DNA of 64,000 bases from Symbiodinium natans (GCA_905221605.1 CAJNDS010001879.1:62001-126000); one strand, 5' to 3'; numbered from the stretch's first letter, positions 28,752-39,480 are shown. The notes: generated by a model not told the origin, from the letters alone. A program made the numbers and translations.

Positions 28752-29436
28752 CATCCCTGAAGACGAGGACTATGCTAAAATAGGGTTGAGGGAAAGCGGA
28801 ACCTATAGCTAGAGAACTCGCCACAAGACCACACGATCCTGTGGGGGATTGTTCTCCATCGGTGTTCCGCGCTTTTTCAAAAAATCGGGGGTCCGATTGG
28901 AAGATACCTAGGGTTTTTAATTGTGGGGGTGCTGAGTTGGAACAGCTCTCCCGATGAGGAGAGAGTCCTCTGGGCGCAGTTGCTTTAGCTCATCAACGGT
29001 TGGCACTAAGCCCTGAACCCTTTCTACAGTTTAACCTTGACCCTAAACCCTGCACCCGAAACCCTAAACCCGAAACCCTAAACCCTAAACCCTAAACCTA
29101 ACCCTAAACCCTAAACGACCCCAAGCCGAGCCAGGTGCCTCAGGGCCGAGGGACGCCCACCGATGGCACTGCCCTACACGGCTTGGGCCCTGGTCGGTGG
29201 TATCTTCTTAGTCTACTACGATTGTACTATTGCTAAGAACACCACCAGCACCACCGCCACCACCGCCACCACCGCCACCACCACCAGCACCACCAGCACC
29301 ACCACCAGCACCACCAGCACCACCAGCACCACCACCAGCACCACCAGCACCACCACCAGCACCACCAGCACCACCACCAGCACCACCAGCACCACCACCA
29401 GCACCACCAGAACCAGCACCAGCAGCAGCAGCAGCA

Positions 29437-29468
<32 letters not shown>

Positions 29469-29675
29469 GCCACCGCCACCGCCCCCGCCGCCGCCGCCAC
29501 CAGCACCACCAGCACCACCAGCACCGCCACCAGCACCACCAGCACCACCACCAGCACCAGCAGCACCACCACCAGCACCACCACCAGCACCACCAGCACC
29601 ACCACCAGCACCACCAGCACCAGCACCACCACCACCACCACCACCGCCGCCACCGCCGCCGCCGCCACCGCCGCC

Positions 29676-29714
<39 letters not shown>

Positions 29715-29908
29715 AGCAGCAGCAGCACCACCACCACCACCACCACCACCCCCTCCCCCCCCAAAAAACAAGCATAAAACAAAATATACAACAACAGAAA
29801 AAGAAACAACAACAAGTCTTCCTTATAGGGGGAATACAGGGATGATTTTCTTGTTTTGGCGGTTCTTAAGCAAAAAAGTAGTCTAGGGTCAGGGCTTGGG
29901 GTTTCTGA
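28752..29908 (+). CDS. Anonymous protein, 3' part in 3 exons
   Basis: Exons 28752-28784 (IPEDEDYAKI), 29144-29210 (AEGRPPMALPYTAWALVGGI, then FL) and 29882-29908 (SRVRAWGF, stop TGA), phases 2, 0 and matching. The hydrophobic WALVGGIFL near the C-terminus could be part of a membrane segment. The last intron (29211-29881) is a family D element expanded by a trinucleotide satellite; TAGTCTA is repeated at both borders (29208-29214 and 29879-29885), supporting its insertion there. Upstream exons are not identified. Confidence 0.45.
29211..29881 (+). mobile_element. Introner, family D, expanded by (CCACCAGCA)n
   Basis: Left GTCTACTACGATTGTACTAT then TGCTAAGAAC, right GGTTCTTAAGCAAAAAAGTAG: inverted ends of the family. 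The interior 29237-29757 is an imperfect satellite of CCA, CCAGCA and CCGCCA units, then a C-run and an AAACAACAAC tract. ORFs on all frames (Thr-, Pro-, Gly- or Val-rich) are artefacts of the satellite. Confidence 0.6.
29237..29757. repeat. CCA/CAGCAC trinucleotide satellite
   Basis: A 520-bp imperfect repeat of three-base-periodic units in blocks: CCGCCA, CCACCAGCA, CAGCAG, CCGCCA again, CCACCA. Zoned variants suggest repeated local expansions. Intronic by the model above. Confidence 0.95.
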
Positions 29909-30153
29909 CTTGATGGCCCCTAAGGCAGTTTGGAGGATGACCCTAAACCCTAAACCCTAAACCCTAAACCCTAAACCCTAAACCCTAAACCCTAAACCCT
30001 AAACCCTAAACCCTAAACCCTTTTCAATGCCTCTGCGCAAATCCTAACCACAAGCCTCGGGCTCCACAAAATTGTGGACTCGGGACTGGGGTTTCGGGCT
30101 GGGGGGGTAACGCATGGCTTGTCATAACTTGAACTTTCCATGGTTTGTCTTAG

Positions 30154-30740
30154 GCAGAGTTACTTCTGGATCGATCCTTACCAGATGTTTGTGTGGGAAC
30201 CTCCGCTTTCGCGGTTTCCTTTGCTGAACTCCAAAAGCCTAAACCCTAAGCCCCAAAAATGCCTAGTACTTAAAGCTGCCCATGAAGCTTCCAACCTTGA
30301 GGTAGTCGGTGGAAGGTTAAGAGGTTTAGAGGTGTAGGGATTTAGGGGTTTAGGGGCTTAAGGGTCTAGGGTTTAGTCGCTTAGTTGGGGTTTAGGGTTT
30401 ACGGTTGAGGGTGTGCGGGGTTTGGGGTTTAGGGGGTTTAGGAGTTAGAGTGATTTTCGCCTAAAGTGCAGGGTCATGGTTCCTACTCGCAGCAGTCGTC
30501 AGACGCAAACTCAATTCCACATGAATACCATGAACGTAGGCTTGAGGTCTAAGGTTCAGAGTCTAAGAACACACTCTACACCCTAAACCCTAATTTCTAA
30601 ACCCGAAAACCTTTGAAGTGTTCAATCACAACTTTACAAGGCTGGACCGTGGATGGCAACAAGTGCATCTACACGCCTCGGCACCCGAATGGCATCGTTT
30701 ATGCGGGCTCCTCCTTGGCGGACGACCGAGCTGGCCCACG
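30154..30740 (+). CDS. Two candidate exons, unknown gene
   Basis: 30154-30213 (acceptor TTGTCTTAG, donor GCG|GTTTCC) reads QSYFWIDPYQMFVWEPPLSR, very aromatic. 30641-30740 (acceptor CTTTACAAG, donor ACG|GTGTAG) reads GWTVDGNKCIYTPRHPNG and onward to DDRAGP. The second segment is also open in another frame. They may belong to one gene but the junction phase is not settled. 30740-31440 contains TTTAGGG-type tracts and unassigned sequence. Confidence 0.35.
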
Positions 30741-31931
30741 GTGTAGGGTTTAGGGTTTAGGGTTCAGGGATTTAGGGTTTAGGGGTTTAGGGATTTAGGG
30801 TTTAGGTTTTAGAGATGTAGGGTTTAGGGGCTTAGGGTTTAGGGGTTTTGGGTTGAGGGCTCGAGAACAGCCGGGTGGGCACAGGCCCAGTCCAGTCGAA
30901 GCCCAAAGTCTGTTGCAAAAGGGCTTCGGGCTTAGGGCTTCGCGTCGTTTTTAAAGTTCCGCGTGGACCCCAAAGACTAGGTACTTGGAGCATCATCGTC
31001 GGCCCTCAGGGGGGGGGCTTGAGGGCTCGGAATCATAAGTGATTTACTTGTGTTCTCGTAAAGGAGCTTAAAGGAGCTTGCTTGTCGACTAACAAATACG
31101 GTCGTTCCCTTTTTGTTGTAACTGTATTTTGGGTTTTCTCATAGTAGGTTCGACGGGGGTAGGGTAGGGTTCAGGGTTCAGGGTATGGGGGTTAGGGGGG
31201 GCGGGCTCTTGAATTATCATGGGCGGGTAGAAGTGGGGTCAGCAGTATCTTCAACACGGGGTGTAGTATAGGGGTCGGAACTATTTCTAATTCTCAGAGG
31301 TTTGAATCATCCACTTATGGCTACCCATGAACCTTCACGGCACAGTGCTAGGGACCAGAGAGGGTTTGAGGGCGAGCACCGTCATGGGCAAATTTCATCA
31401 TTACCCACAACCCTCTAGGCCCAGAGGCTGGCAGCGCGCCTCAAAAAGTCCATATTGCGTCCGATTTTGAGAATGAGGGTCGAGGCTTTAGGGGCTTAGG
31501 TTTAAGCACCCGAAGCTCTGAACCCAGGAAAGGGCCTGCCACTCACTTCTAGACCAGGAGGGACCTTGAGATGCTTTGTATCTTCTCCAATTCCCAGATC
31601 GCTGGGAGGATTCGCCCCCAAATAGTATCCTATACCACTATTGGGTCATTCTTGGGAACCCTTAAAGGGATCTACTTTCTGCATCCTCCCAGGGGTCTGG
31701 GTTTGGCTTAGGGTGGTTTTTATTCAAGGTTTACATGGCTGTAAGGGCCAGCCTAGCGAAGGGCTAAACCCTAAACCCTAAACCCTACACCCTAAACCCT
31801 AAACCCTAAACCCTAAACCCTAAACCCTAAACCCTAAACCCTAAACCCTAAACCCTAAACCCTAAGCCCTAAACCCTAAACCCCTTAACGCGGGAACCCT
31901 TCTGCAAAACCCAAGCTGGAAGGTAGTTCAG

Positions 31932-32009
31932 CTCTACCGCTTTGTCGCCCGAGCCAAACCCAAAAGCTTTCGTTGGATCCCCATCAAGCCGCCAGCGGCA
32001 CCCTTTTAG
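31932..32009 (+). CDS. Candidate terminal exon
   Basis: After acceptor AAGGTAGTTCAG the segment reads LYRFVARAKPKSFRWIPIKP, PAAPF and stops at the TAG contained in TTTAGGG. A preceding candidate exon near 31453-31487 reads APQKVHIASDFENE. A second frame is open too, so the reading is uncertain. Basic, no family recognised. Confidence 0.35.
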   Translation, partial: LYRFVARAKPKSFRWIPIKPPAAPF

Positions 32010-32254
32010 GGTTTAGGGTTTAGGGTTTAGGGTTTAGGGTTTAGGGTTTAGGGCTTCTTCCTTCCCGTAAAGACTTCGACCATAAATAAACCCTTTTCAC
32101 ATACAAGACCCATTTTTCCAGCGAGGGCAATGGGCAACCTAGAAGAGGAACAGTTCTCTATAGAGAACTGGGCTTAAGCCCTAAAGCCAAACCCGTCACC
32201 CCTAAACCCCAAGCCCCAAACCCCAAACCCTAGACCGCGAGCTCTGCAACCCAG

Positions 32255-33027
32255 GTGGTCAAGATCACAGCGGCGGGGGCCTTGATGAGAGGGCGTTTTC
32301 TAGTTGAAGGTTCTGGGTAGTTACAAGTAACAGTGGTTAAGGAAATTTTCAGCTTGCCACATTCATGCCAAGCCTCTTGCTACCCCAGCAGAGACGAGCT
32401 TCAGAGGTACAAGGCTTGGGGATTAGAGGGTTGTTTTCGGGCTTGCGGCGTAGTTAGGCATTCCTACATCTAGGACCGGGAGTTTAAAACCAAATAGGGC
32501 ACCCTTTTTATTCCTAGGTTTCTCCCGGGTGTAGACCTAAACCCTAAACCCTAAACCCTAAACCCTAAACCCCAAACCCCAAACCCTAAACCCTAAACCC
32601 TAAACCCTAAACCCTAAACTGCTCTGGTCAGGACAATCCCACCTTTGCCCTGCAAAGGGCAGACAGCCGGAATGCGGGGGCTCCCAGCGACACGCGTCTT
32701 GCGACTGCTGGTCGGTTGCGCGGTTTAGGGTTTAGGGTTTAGGGTTTAGAGTTTAGGGTTTAGGGTTTAGGGTTTCGGGTTTAATTAGGGTTTAGGGTTT
32801 AGGGTTTAGGGTTTAGGGTTTAGGGTTTAGAGTTTAGGGTTTAGGGTTTAGGGTTTCGGGTTTAATTAGGGTTTAGGGTTTAGGGTTTAGGGTTTAGGGT
32901 TTAGGGTTTCGGGTTTAGGGTTTAGGGTTTAGGGACAACGTATCCTGCCGAGGTGTGGACAGTGCACTACTCCAACATCGGCTTCCATCAGTTCGGCAAC
33001 CAGAGGCCGAATGGAGTCTCCTTTAGG
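32255..33027 (+). CDS. Candidate exons, unknown gene(s)
   Basis: 32255-32320 (acceptor TGCAACCCAG) reads VVKITAAGALMRGRFLVEGS and stops, a terminal exon. 32632-32722 (acceptor TCTGGTCAG, donor GCG|GTTTAG) reads DNPTFALQRADSRNAGAPSD and onward. 32953-33027 (acceptor TCCTGCCGAG, donor AGG|GTTTAG) reads VWTVHYSNIGFHQFGNQRPN. The last two are each open in two frames, so linkage is ambiguous. Arrays at 32725-32935 contain two direct copies of a roughly 105-base TTTAGGG/TTAATTAGGG block. Confidence 0.35.
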
Positions 33028-34260
33028 GTTTAGGGTTTAGGTTTAGGGTTTAGGGCTGAGGGTTTTTGGGGCACTGGTGGACCCTTGGCCCATCTACAAG
33101 CCGATCGAAGAAATCAAAGGACATAATTTGCATAAGTCGGATCTGCTTTGGCACCGTGGTTTCAAGATGATCTACATCCAAACTCACGACAAAAAAGAAA
33201 GCTTTTACTGCTGGCTTCTGGAACAGACAGGGCGTGTTTGTGTGTGTGACCTACACCCGATATTCCTCGAATCGCATGGCTGCAATTCGTGGCGTTGCGG
33301 ACTGTTGCTTCCCTATTGCAAGCTGCTGGTAGAGCGGTTTCGCAAGACATGATTGGGCGCTAAGTCTCGAATGTTTGCATGGCTTGTTCGACACATAAAG
33401 GTGCCTGAATGTTATGGCACTTTAACGCCGTTCCTGTATCTGCCTGCTGCGTACTGTTGGGGTTCATCTGATATATGGATGGATGCAGAAATAAACCAAC
33501 GCAGCCGCCCGCTTGACTGTCTCCTGCTTGCAGGATACGGCAAGTGACCACCATGTATCGGTTCGCTTCAGCCGAAGACGTGCCAGCTGCTGAGCATTCG
33601 CTTGCTCGCCTCTTTCATCTCCCGCCAAAATTTAGGGTTTAGTGGTTTAGGGCTGTAGGCCCTGAACTACACTAGGCCCCTGGGTCCCAAACTCCAAGCC
33701 CTAACCTGGCGCTTATGCTATGACAATTTTGGAAGGAATGTCTGGCCCCACGAACTTCGATAGGCACTTGAAGAGACCACACACCCAGTGGCCCAAACCC
33801 TAAACGGACCAGTGCTGCACAGTCATCAGAGCCCAAGCCCTGAACCAAAGCTTCGAGGATGTACCAGTCCAACAACGCAGTGTTGGGGTACCGCCCTCAG
33901 GTTCAAGGTTTACAGGTTGGTTGCAGCGTTCAGGGTTTTGAATAGGGTTTTGGGGGTTAGGGGTTTTAGGGTTTTAGGGGTTTGTGCTGCATTTCAGTCA
34001 GCGGACCCTCTGTCCTTACTCATGTCATGTAGGGCACGGTTGTAGTAGGTGTTCCACATAGCTTGGTCCAAATTTCTTGATTTAACTTTCCATTGGTTGC
34101 TCAAATGCTTCAGGGTTCGGCCCATGCACAGAAGTTTCAGCATTGTTGCCGCAACGATGACCATGGCCCCACAAGCATCACCACAACCGGACAAGGACCA
34201 CCCCACCACTTGCTCCGGTCCTAGCTGCTCTGCTCCCATGCAAGATAACCCCAAAGACCC
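33028..34260. other. Mostly unique stretch without a supported gene
   Basis: Low in telomere-type repeats. A 91-codon ORF at 33077-33352 (IYKPIEEIKGHNLHKSDL in its first third) and a 73-codon ORF at 34049-34270 have no splice or family support. It may be 3' flank or long intron. Confidence 0.4.
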
Positions 34261-34333
34261 GAAACCCTAAACCCTATTACGCTGCAGGTTGTGGAAGTCA
34301 AGGCTGTAAGGCTTAGGGCTTAGGGTCGTCAAG

Positions 34334-34486
34334 TTCACTGAGTCTCGGAAGATCTTGAACATTGCAGTCCTCAACCCAAGGATCATCACCGATGCCTCCT
34401 GCCAGCCGCAAGTGCTGTCTGCATCGACGAAGAAGGCTGTGCTGCAGGACGGGCTCCTACAGTGCACCTTCTGTCGAACAGAGTGA
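34334..34486 (+). CDS. Terminal exon, unknown protein (50 codons)
   Basis: After acceptor GGTCGTCAAG the segment reads FTESRKILNIAVLNPRIITD, then QPQVLSASTKKAVLQDG and LLQCTFCRTE, with stop TGA. It is long and protein-like in composition. A small upstream segment 34286-34303 (VVEVKA, donor GTAAGG) may be the previous exon, but the intron would then be unusually short. The CxxC near the end is not enough to name a domain. Confidence 0.5.
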   Translation, partial: FTESRKILNIAVLNPRIITDASCQPQVLSASTKKAVLQDGLLQCTFCRTE

Positions 34487-34549
34487 CCCGCGCAAGAGGG
34501 CCTGCCATACGTCGAAGCGCACTGGGTTGTCAGGTCCTATGCGAAAGGG

Positions 34550-34608
34550 AGTGAGAGAGAGAGAGAGAGAGATGGAGAGATGGAGAGAGAGAGGGAAGAA
34601 AAAGAGGA

Positions 34609-34642
<34 letters not shown>

Positions 34643-34715
34643 AAGGAGATGAGAGGGAGGGGCAGAAAGAGGTGGGGAGAGAGAGCTGTGGGGCGAAAGA
34701 GGGGGAGAGACGGAG
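34550..34715. repeat. GA-rich microsatellite
   Basis: GAGAGA runs with interruptions (GATGGAGAGA, GGGAGGGG). Produces R/E-rich and S/L-rich ORFs on the two strands, which are not genes. Confidence 0.9.
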
Positions 34716-35145
34716 TGAGGGTCTGCATTGTTGGTTTGGGGGGGGAGGACACTGGTGGAGCCCAGGCCAGACTGTTACCAACAGGTCAACAGCCCCCACC
34801 TAGGCTTCGAAAAGTCACGGAGACGCCATGCTTGAAGCACAGTGCTCTCACCTGCCGTGACCCCCCAAACCCCCACCCCAAAGTCTCCTCGCTCATGCCT
34901 ACGTACCTGCTAGGAACGGCGCCGTACGCCACAATGAGTGCGCAGTTGAGGTCTCTAGGCAAGCGCAGGTGCGCACGACGAGCGCGGACTTAAACCCGCC
35001 CCTCCCAAAGCCCCAAAAGCTACCAAACGCGAACCACTGAACCCTGAACTGCAAACCCTAAACCCTAAACCCAGACCCCAAAACCCCAACCCCTAACCCC
35101 TAACCCCCACACCCTAAACAACCCCAAACCCTCAAGCCCTTCCAG

Positions 35146-35201
35146 GACCTGCACTTCTTCTTTCGTACCGAGCAGGAGGCCGACTGTGTTGGCCCTCCGA
35201 G
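35146..35201 (+). CDS. Candidate internal exon
   Basis: Acceptor GCCCTTCCAG, donor CGAG|GTTTTAGGG. Reads DLHFFFRTEQEADCVGPP. Protein-like, but isolated: array sequence lies upstream (35050-35135) and variant arrays downstream (35203-35365). Confidence 0.35.
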
Positions 35202-35473
35202 GTTTTAGGGTTTAGGGGTTTAGGGGGGTGTAAGGACATTGGGGTTTAGGGGTTTAGGGGGGTGTAAGGACATTGGGGTTTAGGGTTTAGGGTTTAGGGT
35301 TTGGGCTTAGTGTTTAGTGTTTAGTGTTTAGGTTTTAGGGTTTAGGGTTTAGGGTTTAGGGTTTAGGGTTGAGGGTTCGGGCTTTCACTTCGTTGTTCGG
35401 GCTAAGGGGAGTTTCAGGTTCAAATTGGGGGGGCTGCTCGAGGCTTGTTTGGGGGACCCTTTGCACTGCTTTG

Positions 35474-35625
35474 GGCTTATCATGGGTTCCCCTACTACCT
35501 TCCTCCACTACGCCCCCCCCCCCCCCAGGTTCACCCCTTTTAATAAGCTCAGTTAGGCTTAATTATGGGGGGAACCTAGGGGGGGGGTAGTCTAGAGGGG
35601 GGTAGCAGGGGAAGCCATGAGCTTA
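35474..35625. mobile_element. Family H TIR element, copy 2
   Basis: Left GGCTTATCATGGGTTCCCCT, right GGGGAAGCCATGAGCTTAG. The interior shares CAGGTTCACCCC / GGGGGAACCTAGGGG and AAGCTCAGTTAGGCTTAATT with the copy at 19580-19751. Contains a C-run (35513-35526). Confidence 0.7.
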
Positions 35626-35764
35626 GTTAAGGGCCCCGCAGCGGCACCCTTCTTTCCATTTCTAAAGGTTGTGTTCCCTACCCACCTTAGGAAGGCCTTC
35701 ACCCTAGTCTCTTTTTGTTCCCACTTCTGAAGGTTGTGTTCCTTACTCACTTTCAACCCTAAGC

Positions 35765-35887
35765 CCTAAGCCCTAAGCCCTAAGCCCTAAGCCCTAAACC
35801 CTAAACCCTAAACCCTAAACCCTAAACCCTAAACCCTAAACCCTAAACCCTAAACCCTAAACCCTAAACCCTAAACCCTAAACCCTA
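35765..35887. repeat. CCCTAAG / CCCTAAA array
   Basis: Six CCCTAAG copies followed by about 11 CCCTAAA copies: a clean boundary between two unit variants. A similar CCCTAAG block is at 42930-43003. Confidence 0.9.
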
Positions 35888-35992
35888 TACCGATACTCTA
35901 AGGCAAGAAGGGCCCTCTTTTGCTCCCAGGTTATGGCCTTGGGGGGTGGCAGGTAAAACCCAAAAAACTCTAAAACCTGAACCCGAAACCCT

Positions 35993-36007
35993 TCAAATAA
36001 ATAGGGA

Positions 36008-36055
<48 letters not shown>

Positions 36056-36262
36056 ATATACATATATATATATACCACGATATTACTCTGTGTACATGAT
36101 GACTGATGGCGAGTGAATGTGTGTTGGGTTGCCTAGGCATGTCGACCCCAAATCCCACAACCGCCAAAGCCCCTTTGTCATGGACCCACAATCACTCGCC
36201 ATCATGTACACGGAGCAACATCGTGGTGTATATGTGTAGTTACCTCTATTTATTTGAAGGGG
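35993..36262. mobile_element. Long-TIR palindromic element
   Basis: Left end TTCAAATAAATAGGGA, right end CTATTTATTTGAA. Further in, ACGATATTACTCTGTGTACA and TGATGGCGAGTGA pair with GCAACATCGTGGTGTATATG and ATCACTCGCCATCATGTACA. A (TA)n run lies at the left side. About 270 bp with inverted arms over 90 bases; non-coding. It could form a large cruciform or hairpin. Confidence 0.75.
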
Positions 36263-36456
36263 TTAGGGTTTAGGGTTCGGGGTTTAGGGCTTCGGGTTTG
36301 GGGTATTTATGGATGTGACAGAGTCCTTTCAAGTCAGGGAGCCAACAGGAATTTTCCCTAAACCCTAAACCCTAAGCCCGAAGCCCTAAGCCCTAAGCCC
36401 TAAGCACTAAGCCCTAAACCCTAAGCCCTAAACCCTAAACCCTAGATCGCGCACAG

Positions 36457-36496
36457 GTGGGTCCGGGGGGCCTTGTCCGCCTTCTCGCGCCCGCAG
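36457..36496 (+). CDS. Candidate internal exon
   Basis: Acceptor ATCGCGCACAG, donor GCAG|GTGCCAGG. Reads VGPGGLVRLLAPA. Short and Gly/Leu-rich, so weak evidence. 36500-37960 is otherwise variant TTTAGGG-type sequence, family I (37380-37490) and AT-rich (TA)n sequence, with no supported gene. Confidence 0.25.
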
Positions 36497-37379
36497 GTGC
36501 CAGGGGTTCAGGGATGACGGCCTTAGGGTTTTAGGGGGTTTTGAGGCGGTTTTAAGGTTTTTGGAGGTTTTAGAGGGCCGGGGGGTTTAGGAGGGTTTTA
36601 GGGTTTTTTAGGGGTTTGAGAGGGGTTCAGGGGTTTCAGGGTTTGCGGCATTTCGGGGGGTTTGGGGTGTTTTATGGGGCTTCAGGGCTTAAGGATATGA
36701 GGGATTTGGGGTTATGTAAGGCTTTAGGGGTTTTAGGGGGTTGGAAAACCCTAAACCCCAAACCCTACTCTCCAGGTTCAGTGTTCAGGGTTGAGGGTTT
36801 TAGGGGTTCAGGGGTATCCGCGCTTGTCTTCTAGAGTACATTGGGTTTGGGTCCTTAAAGCATCAGGCTTACCCCAAAAAACTCCCAGAATCCAAGTCAT
36901 GACTATTTAACTTGCTCTTTGGTCTTCTCGGCACGCTAAGATGTGAGAGAGCGAGGAAGAAGGACAGGGAGAGGCAGTGGGCAAGAGTGAGGGTGAGTCT
37001 GCGTGCGGCCTATACCCGCAGAGCAAGCAGAAAAGGTCTGGGGCTTGAAAAAGGTTTTGGGGGCGCCGCCCTAACCCTAAACCCTAAGCCCTAAGCCCTA
37101 AACCCTAAACCCTAAACCCATAAGAACTCAACTGTCCTCCCAACCTCAAGACCCGAACTCAAGACATACATGCGCCACTCATGCGACTCCCCCCCCCCCC
37201 CCCCCCCCCGGCCCGTGAAAACCCTGCGCATCTTCAGGGATCCCCGTTGCATCCTCGCGTGTGCTGTTGCTAAACCTTAAATCCTAAATCCTAAACCCTA
37301 AATTCTAAACCCTATTCTTGAGGTCTAGGATTAGCGCTTAGGGCTTCGGCCTTTTAGGCTTCAGGTGAGCCGCCATGTA

Positions 37380-37490
37380 ACCCAAGGTTCCCCAACACTC
37401 CCCCACTACTCTCCAAGGCTCCCTAAGCTTCCCGAAGGATCCCTAGGCACCAGCCCCCCCCATGAAGCCCCCTGCCTTAAGAACGCTATG
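37380..37490. mobile_element. Dispersed element, family I, copy 3
   Basis: ACCCAAGGTTCCCCAACACTC, CCTAAGCTTCCCGAAGGATC, CCCTAGGCACCAGCC, CTTAAGAACGCTAT: same order of motifs as at 1-125 and 10126-10230. Confidence 0.5.
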
Positions 37491-37966
37491 GTCTCGACCC
37501 CTAAACCGTACACCCTAAACCCTGAACCCTAAACCCGAAACCCTGAACCCTATAACCATGAAGGGCTCCAGTTGCGCGAGCAAGGGTGTACGGTTACGGG
37601 CTGGTAACCCCTCGAGTGTTGAAGTCGACGCCACAAACCCGATCTCCCAAGCACGCACAATGTCAGCTAACCAACTCACTAGCGAACGAAACCAACTAAC
37701 CAGATGAGTAAGCAAGCAAGTCAGTGAAAACAGGAATACACCACATATGCATATGCATATCTATATACCAGATGTATGTATATATATATATATATCATAT
37801 GTTCAGATTTAAATATACAACTATAGACAACTATATAACATTGTAAGAACAAGTAGAAATAGCATATATGTACCCCTTATTTTAGCCCCCCACCCACCCA
37901 CCACCAACTCACCCACTCAGCCGCCCTTCCACCTCGACTCCGAGCCCTGCAGACACAGGCCCCCTG

Positions 37967-38052
37967 GTTCTTAGTAGGGCATATACCCTTTACTTTAAGG
38001 GATGATATAGTGCCCTAGTTCCCTCATTCCCATACTAAGAGCCCGCCAGCAG
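37967..38052 (+). mobile_element. Introner, family C, copy 3 (short)
   Basis: Left GTTCTTAGTAGGGCATATAC, right TGCCCTAGTTCCCTCATTCC then CATACTAAGAGCCCGCCAG. 86 bp with GT and AG in the same places as at 17672-17827. Flanking sequences read as coding (downstream 38053-38171). Confidence 0.65.
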
Positions 38053-38171
38053 GCTTCAGCTTTGGGCAGCCTTGCAACGCCACCGATCTCCCGGACCGCA
38101 GCCCAGTCCGGATTCGAGGGTCGCGAGTGGCGGACCCGAAAACCCTCAGCCCTCAACTTCGCGCAAGATAA
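38053..38171 (+). CDS. Candidate terminal exon after a family C intron
   Basis: Reads FSFGQPCNATDLPDRSPVRI, then RGSRVADPKTLSPQLRAR and stop. A second frame is also open and longer. The upstream exon would be the few bases before donor CCTG|GTTC at 37966. No family recognised. Confidence 0.35.
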
Positions 38172-38370
38172 TCGAAAGCCCAACCTTAGCTTCAGAAAAC
38201 ACCCTAAGCCCTAAACCCTACACCCTAAACCCTACACCCCAAACCCTAAACCCAAACCCTAAACCCTAGACCCTAAACCCTAAACCCCAAACCCTAAACC
38301 CTTAACCCTTAACCCTGAACCCTTAACCCTCCACCCTTAACCCTAAACCTCGCTGCCCCCGGCTTATGAG

Positions 38371-38464
38371 GCGCCTTACTACGCCACCCAAGCGAATCCA
38401 GCGGATGCCACCCTGCCGCTGCCTGGGATCATGTCGTGGCGGCCCCGGGATAGCTCAACTTGGG
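38371..38464 (+). CDS. Candidate exon, unknown protein
   Basis: Acceptor GGCTTATGAG, donor TGGG|GTTCTC. Reads APYYATQANPADATLPLPGI, then MSWRPRDSSTW. Distinctly protein-like. It is preceded by CCCTAAA-type arrays and followed by a tandem duplication that includes its last bases. Confidence 0.45.
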
Positions 38465-38640
38465 GTTCTCAACCCTAAACCCCAAAACCTTAAACTCTGA
38501 ACCCCTAATCCCTAAGTGTAAGCGTAACTTGGGGTTCTCAACCCTAAACCCCAAAACCTTAAACTCTGAACCCCTAATCCCTAAACCCTAAACCCTAAAC
38601 CCCAAAACCTTAAACTCTGAACCCCGAATCCCTAAACCCC
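38458..38640. repeat. Tandem repeat of about 68 bp
   Basis: The unit ACTTGGGGTTCTCAACCC ... CTGAACCCCTAATCCCTAA occurs at 38458 and 38526, with a third partial copy (CCCCAAAACCTTAAACTCTG) at 38601. Copies one and two are almost identical; a recent duplication. Confidence 0.85.
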
Positions 38641-38946
38641 TCAGGGCGCACCCCAACTCCTAAACCCTGGACTCAACAGCCCTACTACTGCAAACCTTCG
38701 ATCCCCAATCCCTCGACCCTGATTACCCTAAACCCTGAAACCCCCCCGCCCTGAACCCTAAACCCAACTCCCTAACCCCAAATCCCTAAACCCCCAAAGC
38801 CCCCAAAGTCCTAAACCCTAAACCCTAAACCCTAAACCCTAAACCCTAAACCCTAAACCCTAAACCCTAAACCCTAAACCCTAAACCCTAAACCCTAAAC
38901 CCTAAACCCTAAACCCTAAACCCTGAACCCCTAGTGCCCTGGCAAC

Positions 38947-39009
38947 ATGGCGGCTCTTGGACTGAGGTGCGTGAGCCGCGGCTCCGAGCTGCGCGAGGCC
39001 ACGATGTTG
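38947..39009 (+). CDS. Candidate initial exon
   Basis: Starts MAALGLRCVSRGSELREATM, then L, with donor TTG|GTTTAC; an alternative stronger donor is AG|GTGCGTGAG at 38967. It follows an array ending CCCTGAACCCCTAG, a possible acceptor. The next exon may be near 39150-39200 (LDKRRTPGKNYS in one frame, followed by a stop). No family recognised. Confidence 0.35.
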
Positions 39010-39204
39010 GTTTACACCCTAAGCCCTAAACCCTAAACCCTAAACCGTAAACTTGGCGTTAAACCCGAAGCCCTAAACCCTAAACCCTATACACCCCAAA
39101 CCCTAAACCCCAGACCCTAGACCCTAAACCCTAAACCTGACACTTGAACCAAGGTTGGTTCGGCCTCGACAAGCGCAGAACCCCAGGGAAGAATTACTCA
39201 TAAC

Positions 39205-39480
39205 ATTCCCTTATTGTCCCTGTATAATTACACAATAATTACTCCCCAAACCACCATTCTAATTATTAGGGCTCCTACATTAGTCGTCGCTCGAGCATGG
39301 ATGCTCTGGGGGGCGAAAACCCTCGTAACAAGCACGCCATTTTTCGCGGTAATGTTTATTTCGTTGATCGTACAAGAGCCATTTTTCTGGAGTCGCTTCG
39401 CCTTGGGGGAGCGTTCATTTTTAGTTTAACATTCTTACAAAATGTGAAAACGCTTTGCGCGGTTTCAAAAAGGCCAAGAA
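39205..39480. other. AT-richer unique segment with dispersed family M motif
   Basis: TATAATTACACAATAATTAC and CCACCATTCTAATTATTAGG recur in diverged form at 42861-42905, 51299-51355 and 51775-51845, so this is a dispersed element. ORFs at 39214 and 39297 (66-71 codons) overlap it in different frames; neither is called. Confidence 0.35.

Noticed and set aside
29163-29886. ORFs of 180-218 codons rich in Thr, Pro, Gly, Val or Trp
   Set aside because: All frames of the CCA/GCA satellite are open. Only the first codons on + (ALPYTAWAL) look like protein and belong to the exon ending at 29210.
38458-38640. CRISPR-like spaced repeats
   Set aside because: Two to three direct copies of a 68-bp unit with no spacers; telomere-like repeats elsewhere are contiguous. 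The genome is eukaryotic.
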